Assembly: GCA_900489925.1 (NCBI GenBank)
Contig: UEHQ01000019.1
Location: 1 to 64,000, forward strand
Direction: 5' to 3'
Source of the DNA: Hyphomicrobiales bacterium
Lineage (GTDB): Bacteria > Pseudomonadota > Alphaproteobacteria > Rhizobiales > Rhizobiaceae
DNA: 64,000 bases
A model generated the notes under the pieces. It ran no database searches, was not told where the DNA came from, and saw only the letters and a program-made list of their open reading frames with translations. The position numbers were made by a program, and so were the translations under genes. Shown here piece by piece: positions 59,911-64,000 of this stretch (positions are counted from its first letter, which is position 1; each line of letters opens with the position of its first letter).

Positions 59911-61782
59911 ATGCAGTTTGCTGACAAAGTTGCCCGCTTCAAACGGATTTCGAAGGATCCGGCGGTGTTCCTGGCCGCCAGCGCTCTTCTCCGAGCAGCA
60001 TATTCGGTCAGTCCTTTGCGTTTCGGATTCTCTGGATTTCTCGTCTTCGTGGTGCCGCCAGGCTACAACACTGCCCCCTACGAAGCCGCTGCGACTGATA
60101 TCCTGAACATCAAGCGCGACGAATGGTCTGCGGATTGGGTCAATAAAGATCCGCGTGTAAGACTCGCGAACCCACCCAAAGTAAAAGGCACCCCTCACAG
60201 ACCAGCATCGATTTTCGACCTGAAAGGTCTCGACATCTTGATTGCACAAGACCTATCGGAGGTTCCACGAGATGTCCGCTTTGCGGCTACCGCCGTGCTA
60301 CAGGTCGAGCCGCCGACGGTCGGGCAAATCAATGGCGCCAGGCGTCTATGGAGCCGGACGCCATTCTCCGAAGAATTCGCCTCGTCCTTGGCACGGCAAC
60401 CTCATAATGTAATCCTGGCGGCCGTGCTCAAGCCGACTGCTGCGGAGTCCAAGATTGAAGAACTGGATGCCATCAATCGGATAGAGACAACTGGTCCAAG
60501 TCTTTTCGACCTGCCGGGCTACGCTGAAGTCATGCCATGGGCGAAAGACTTGGCCAGAGATGTCGAGCGCTGGCGCAAAAAGGCATTGGACTGGAAGCTT
60601 GTCCGGTCTGGTGTCTTGATTTCGGGGCCACCAGGCACGGGGAAGACGCTCTTTGCGTCAGCGCTTGCGACGGCTCTTGAAATGAGGGTGGTGTCGGCAA
60701 CGCTTGGTGAGTGGCAGTCGGCAGGTGCTCTCGATGACATGCTCGCGGCGATGCGGGCTACGTTTAACAGCGTCAATGACGGAAAAGGGGCAATTCTCTT
60801 CGTAGACGAATTCGACGCGATTGGAACGCGACTGGCCCGGCCATCGGGTCATCAAGGGGATCAGTATTGGCAGGTGGTAGTCGATGACTTTCTGAAACTG
60901 GTGTCAACAATCGGAGATGGCGTCATTTTTGTCGGCGCTACGAACTACCCTCAGTGGATAGACCCCGCGATCCTGCGTGACGGAAGAGTTGACAATCACT
61001 TCACCCTTTCGCTTCCGGATACGGTCACTCGTGCCCAAATCTTGCGCCACCATGTGGGTGATGCGCTGTCAGTTGAATCCTTGATGGACCTCGCCGATGA
61101 GCTCGATGGAAGATCGGGAGCACAGCTTGATCGTCTAGTTAGAGATGCCCAGCGCGCAGCACGAAATGAAGACCGTGAATTGCAGCTCGGCGACTTGGAA
61201 GCGCAACTTCCCGCTATGCTGGACTATACGGCGGAGCAACAGCTGCGGTTCGCAGTCCACGAGGTTGGCCACGCTGTATCCTCTTTGGCTCTGAAGCATT
61301 CGTTCAGCGCGAATATCGAGGTCAGGAGAAGATTCGATCCGGAGGCGGACGACGCATTTGGTGGGCGCACGATATACGATCTTGTGCCGGACCATGTCCC
61401 CACGGAGACAAGCTTGCTCAATCGGATAGCTATCGCCGTTTCAGGGATGGCCGCAGAGCAGGCAGTCTTCGGAGACAGATCCTTGGGATCTGGTGGAACA
61501 AGCGGTAGCGATCTCGAATTCGCGACAGGATTGGCGCGGAAGCTTGTTGGGTCCTACGGGCTCGGAACCACGCCGATCTTCATCGCTGCTGCCAAGGACG
61601 TCGGAGATCGCCCGTTGCCGCAAGCTCTGGAAGACGAAGCGATGCAGATCCTACGCGACCAGTATGAGGGCGCGCTTTCAATGATGACGGCGGAGCGAGA
61701 GCGGATCCTTTCCGTGGCATCAGACGTCATGGCGCATGGGACGATCCGCATCGAGCGTAGTGGCGAGGCGAAAGCCGCGTAG
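59911..61782 (+). CDS. FtsH-like AAA ATPase with M41 metalloprotease domain
   Basis: 623 aa. A ~190-residue N-terminal domain of unknown type without clear membrane helices replaces the membrane anchor of true FtsH. AAA core: Walker A ISGPPGTGKTLFASALA (residue ~235), Walker B GAILFVDEFDAIGTRLA, Arg-finger region DPAILRDGRVD. Protease: FAVHEVGHAVSSLAL with the zinc HExxH, then GGTSGSDLEFATGLARKLV carrying the third-ligand region seen in FtsH. It should be an ATP-driven soluble protease. Translationally coupled to the DUF6634 protein, which could be an adaptor or regulator. Confidence 0.88.
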   Translation: MQFADKVARFKRISKDPAVFLAASALLRAAYSVSPLRFGFSGFLVFVVPPGYNTAPYEAAATDILNIKRDEWSADWVNKDPRVRLANPPKVKGTPHRPASIFDLKGLDILIAQDLSEVPRDVRFAATAVLQVEPPTVGQINGARRLWSRTPFSEEFASSLARQPHNVILAAVLKPTAAESKIEELDAINRIETTGPSLFDLPGYAEVMPWAKDLARDVERWRKKALDWKLVRSGVLISGPPGTGKTLFASALATALEMRVVSATLGEWQSAGALDDMLAAMRATFNSVNDGKGAILFVDEFDAIGTRLARPSGHQGDQYWQVVVDDFLKLVSTIGDGVIFVGATNYPQWIDPAILRDGRVDNHFTLSLPDTVTRAQILRHHVGDALSVESLMDLADELDGRSGAQLDRLVRDAQRAARNEDRELQLGDLEAQLPAMLDYTAEQQLRFAVHEVGHAVSSLALKHSFSANIEVRRRFDPEADDAFGGRTIYDLVPDHVPTETSLLNRIAIAVSGMAAEQAVFGDRSLGSGGTSGSDLEFATGLARKLVGSYGLGTTPIFIAAAKDVGDRPLPQALEDEAMQILRDQYEGALSMMTAERERILSVASDVMAHGTIRIERSGEAKAA

Positions 61783-62223
61783 TGTCGATGGGCTAGGCCG
61801 CCTGGGTTCAGAACCTGCTGACAATGTCACATAGGCGAATCCTGCAATAGGCCGCGTAACTACGGCGGTGAAGTCATTCACAGGTCGAGGCCAGTCGCAG
61901 AGGTTATTGGGGCTGTGGTCCGCGGCCTGCCAGGGAAATCGACCAGGCACTGATCCGGGGAAATTCCGGCCGCATCGGAACCAGGCGGGTTCACTGTCTT
62001 GCTCATGGTCGGAATTCGAACAATCATGTTCTGCAGGATTCAGCTCAAGGCTTGCGAAATGAGGGTAACGTCTCCCCTGGAGGGCCGAGTCGAGTGAGTA
62101 ACTCGTCTAGCCTCTCGATTCTCAGAACGTCGGAGCTGCAAAGCTGTGGGTGAACCTCGGGTTTTCGGGGAGAACGTTAGCTTAGACATCGGGTCCTGCT
62201 ATGCTTTCAGTAGAGGAAGCAAG
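61783..62223. other. Intergenic region before the partial nuclease-like gene
   Basis: About 440 nt without a firm gene. A plus-strand 64-codon frame at 61868-62062 has composition unlike a protein. Probably holds the promoter of the gene at 62224. Confidence 0.4.
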
Positions 62224-64000
62224 GATGAGCCGATTCCCATCACCGTCCGAGATGATGCGCGTCAAGCGCCCGTATTTATTTTCGGATAGCGAATGTACCG
62301 ATGCCTACAGACTAAGCGAATCTGAGCTTGGTCATCACCTGGACTCACTGACCGATCGAAATCAGCACAAAGACTTCGAAGTCTTCTGCCGAAAGCTGAG
62401 CGAGCGCGAACTTTGTCCAAATCTTCGCCCGCAGACGGGGCCGGAGGGCGGAGGAGACGGCAAGGTAGATACCGAGACTTATCCGGTTGACGAACAGATA
62501 TCGAGCCGCTGGCTTGTCGGAGATGTGAACAGCGGCAAGGAACGTTGGGCATTCGCGTTCAGTGCCAAGAAGGATTGGTCTGAAAAGGTGCGGTCAGACG
62601 TTGCGGGCATAGCCGAGACTGGCAGAAGCTATGATCGTGTTGTCTTCATCACCAGCCGCCCCGCACGCCAGCGTGATCGGCTTCGCATAGAGGACGAGTT
62701 GCTCAGCGAATATGGCGTAAAGGTATCCATTCTCGACGGAGAGTGGATCATCGATCGTGTATTCAGCCACGGCCACAAAGATCTTGTTCATAAATACCTG
62801 GGAGCAGGGGACTATCGCGCTGATCAGATCAAAATCGGACCGAGGGATTACGAGCGTCAGCTGGCACTCGATGCACTAGAGGCAGGCCTCCGGACGATGG
62901 GTTCGACCGCCCAAGAGCTAACTCAGGCGATTTCTGACACGTTCGACGCCGCACGGCTGTCCAGAGAACTTGAGCGGCCGCGCTATGAGACGGACGGTCG
63001 CTTCAGACGGGCGATTGAGCAAGCGAGAAAGTACGGTGCTGGCTATCAGCATCTCCGCGCGGTCTACGAGTATGCATGGACGGCATTCTGGTGGTTTGAC
63101 GACGTGGAGGTCGTTCTTGATCAATATGAAGTTGTTGAGGAGCTGGCCTTCGCCACTGGTTTCGCCGTCCACATCAGCAAAGTTTGCAACCTTCATCAGC
63201 TTCTGGTGGGCCGGATCTACCAAGGTCGTGAAACGGCGGAAGAGTTGGCGTTCGCGGATCGGTCGGCGCGACTGAATAAGAAGCTATCGGAGTTGGTGAA
63301 AGACAGGTCGCGACCGAGCAATGCCTTGCATGCCGAGACGTTGCTGGTCTTTCACCAAATGAGCGAAATGTCTCTTTCCGGAGAAGGGAGAAATCTGGAT
63401 GAGATCTGGGTGGCCCTCAGCGGAATTATCGATAGGGCAGCGGGCTTAGGCGAGTTTCCGGCCGATATGCTCGAGACGATGGTCGACGCCATGGCGGATT
63501 CATCACCCGACAGCAGCGTCTTCGATGACCTCGTGGAGAAGCTTGCGGACTTCATGGCCGAGCGGAGCCGAGACATCAAAGCTGGGCTGCTCTATCTTCA
63601 GCAGGGGGAACGCAAGTTAACTGCCAACAAGCCCATCGATGGTGTAAAATGGCTTGGGCGTGCCGTCGTTCATCTCGCGAAAGACGAGAGCCGGGAAGCT
63701 CAAGCCAAGGCTCTCTACTGTTTGGCCATTGGCTACCGTGGGGCTGGTCTTCGCTGGGCAGCCCGTGCGACAGCTTTGGCTTCAATCCTCCAGTATCTGG
63801 CATTGTCAGAACTGGGTGGAGAATTGCGCGTGGAAACGATTCCTGCGCTGAATCTGCTGGCGACCCTATCTCTGCAACTCGGGCACGTTACCGATTTGCT
63901 TAGCGCTATCCGTTTTCTTCGCTTCATCGCGAGTAGTGCACCATTGGATGAGAGCAGCACGGAAAGGCTTGCCAATCAGATCGCCGAATTTGATCAGCTG
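62224..64000 (+). CDS. Large protein with possible PD-(D/E)XK-like N-terminus, partial
   Basis: Open from ATG 62224 (AAGCAAGG just upstream) to the window end: 592 codons with no stop, C-terminus missing. Residues ~50-120 carry FEVFCRKL (Glu52), TGPEGGGDGKVDTETYPV (Asp78, Asp82) and WAFAFSAKKDW (Lys115, Lys116), in the order of a PD-(D/E)XK nuclease core, with Ser at the usual Glu/Gln place before x-Lys. The next segments (VVFITSRPARQRDRLR, VSILDGEWIIDRVF) complete the alpha/beta part. From about residue 200 it is all helical and TPR-like. GPxGGGDxKVD N-termini occur in large bacterial effector-type proteins, so a defence role is possible but unproven. No P-loop is seen so far. Confidence 0.6.

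Overview
The window reads as chromosome of an alphaproteobacterium of the Rhizobiaceae (Rhizobium/Agrobacterium/Neorhizobium type). The evidence is a complete glpD-glpSTPQUV-glpK glycerol operon in the rhizobial arrangement, an Omp25/RopB-like porin, a DUF2277 protein, an NDUFS4-type complex I subunit, DUF982/DUF1127/DUF6634 small proteins and a PleD-like regulator pair. Species cannot be fixed from the sequence alone.

1-8046 is ordinary core: a YcbK-like M15 lipoprotein, glyoxalase I, a double cold-shock protein overlapping a DUF192 protein, a porin-like beta-barrel, an L,D-transpeptidase, tRNA-Pro(TGG), a lipid A-type phosphoethanolamine transferase and the NDUFS4-like subunit.

About 8047-30479 looks like a decayed integrative element at tRNA-Arg(TCT). 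It begins at the tRNA, contains broken phage genes (virion protein, tail fibre, endolysin, nested Rz/Rz1 spanins), ends near a decayed tyrosine integrase, and has a short copy of the tRNA 3' end at 30464-30479. Inside is a surface-glycan cargo: a seven-gene minus-strand operon (ddhA, ddhB, ddhC, a YerE-like TPP enzyme, a YerF-like reductase, GtrA, GtrB) facing a plus-strand membrane glycosyltransferase candidate, then a heparinase-like lyase, an OafA-like acyltransferase, a putative rhamnosyltransferase and an MptE/DUF115-like protein. The operon content predicts CDP-yersiniose-type branched 3,6-dideoxyhexose synthesis. Two diverged copies of one phage gene, each followed by the same promoter-like sequence, stand in front of the two plus-strand glycan genes, which suggests phage-borne lysogenic-conversion modules.

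30480-58633 returns to core functions: small secreted proteins, a GAF histidine kinase, an Fsr-like exporter with a divergent AraC regulator, the glp operon (with an asymmetric ATPase pair GlpS/GlpT), an IclR regulator divergent from L-fuconate dehydratase and an M20 amidohydrolase, a SGNH-like protein, a CBS-BON protein, a DHA2 exporter, a DUF3772-MscS channel, two related double-receiver regulators (one with GGDEF), a GlxA-type AraC regulator and a DUF1127 protein.

58634-64000 is accessory-like: an XRE-type regulator divergent from a DUF6634 protein coupled to a soluble FtsH-like AAA/M41 protease, with a clean palindrome in the shared promoter, followed by a long partial protein with a possible PD-(D/E)XK nuclease-like N-terminus running off the window end. 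This end is the best candidate for an undescribed stress or defence system. No IS element, CRISPR array or rRNA gene was seen.
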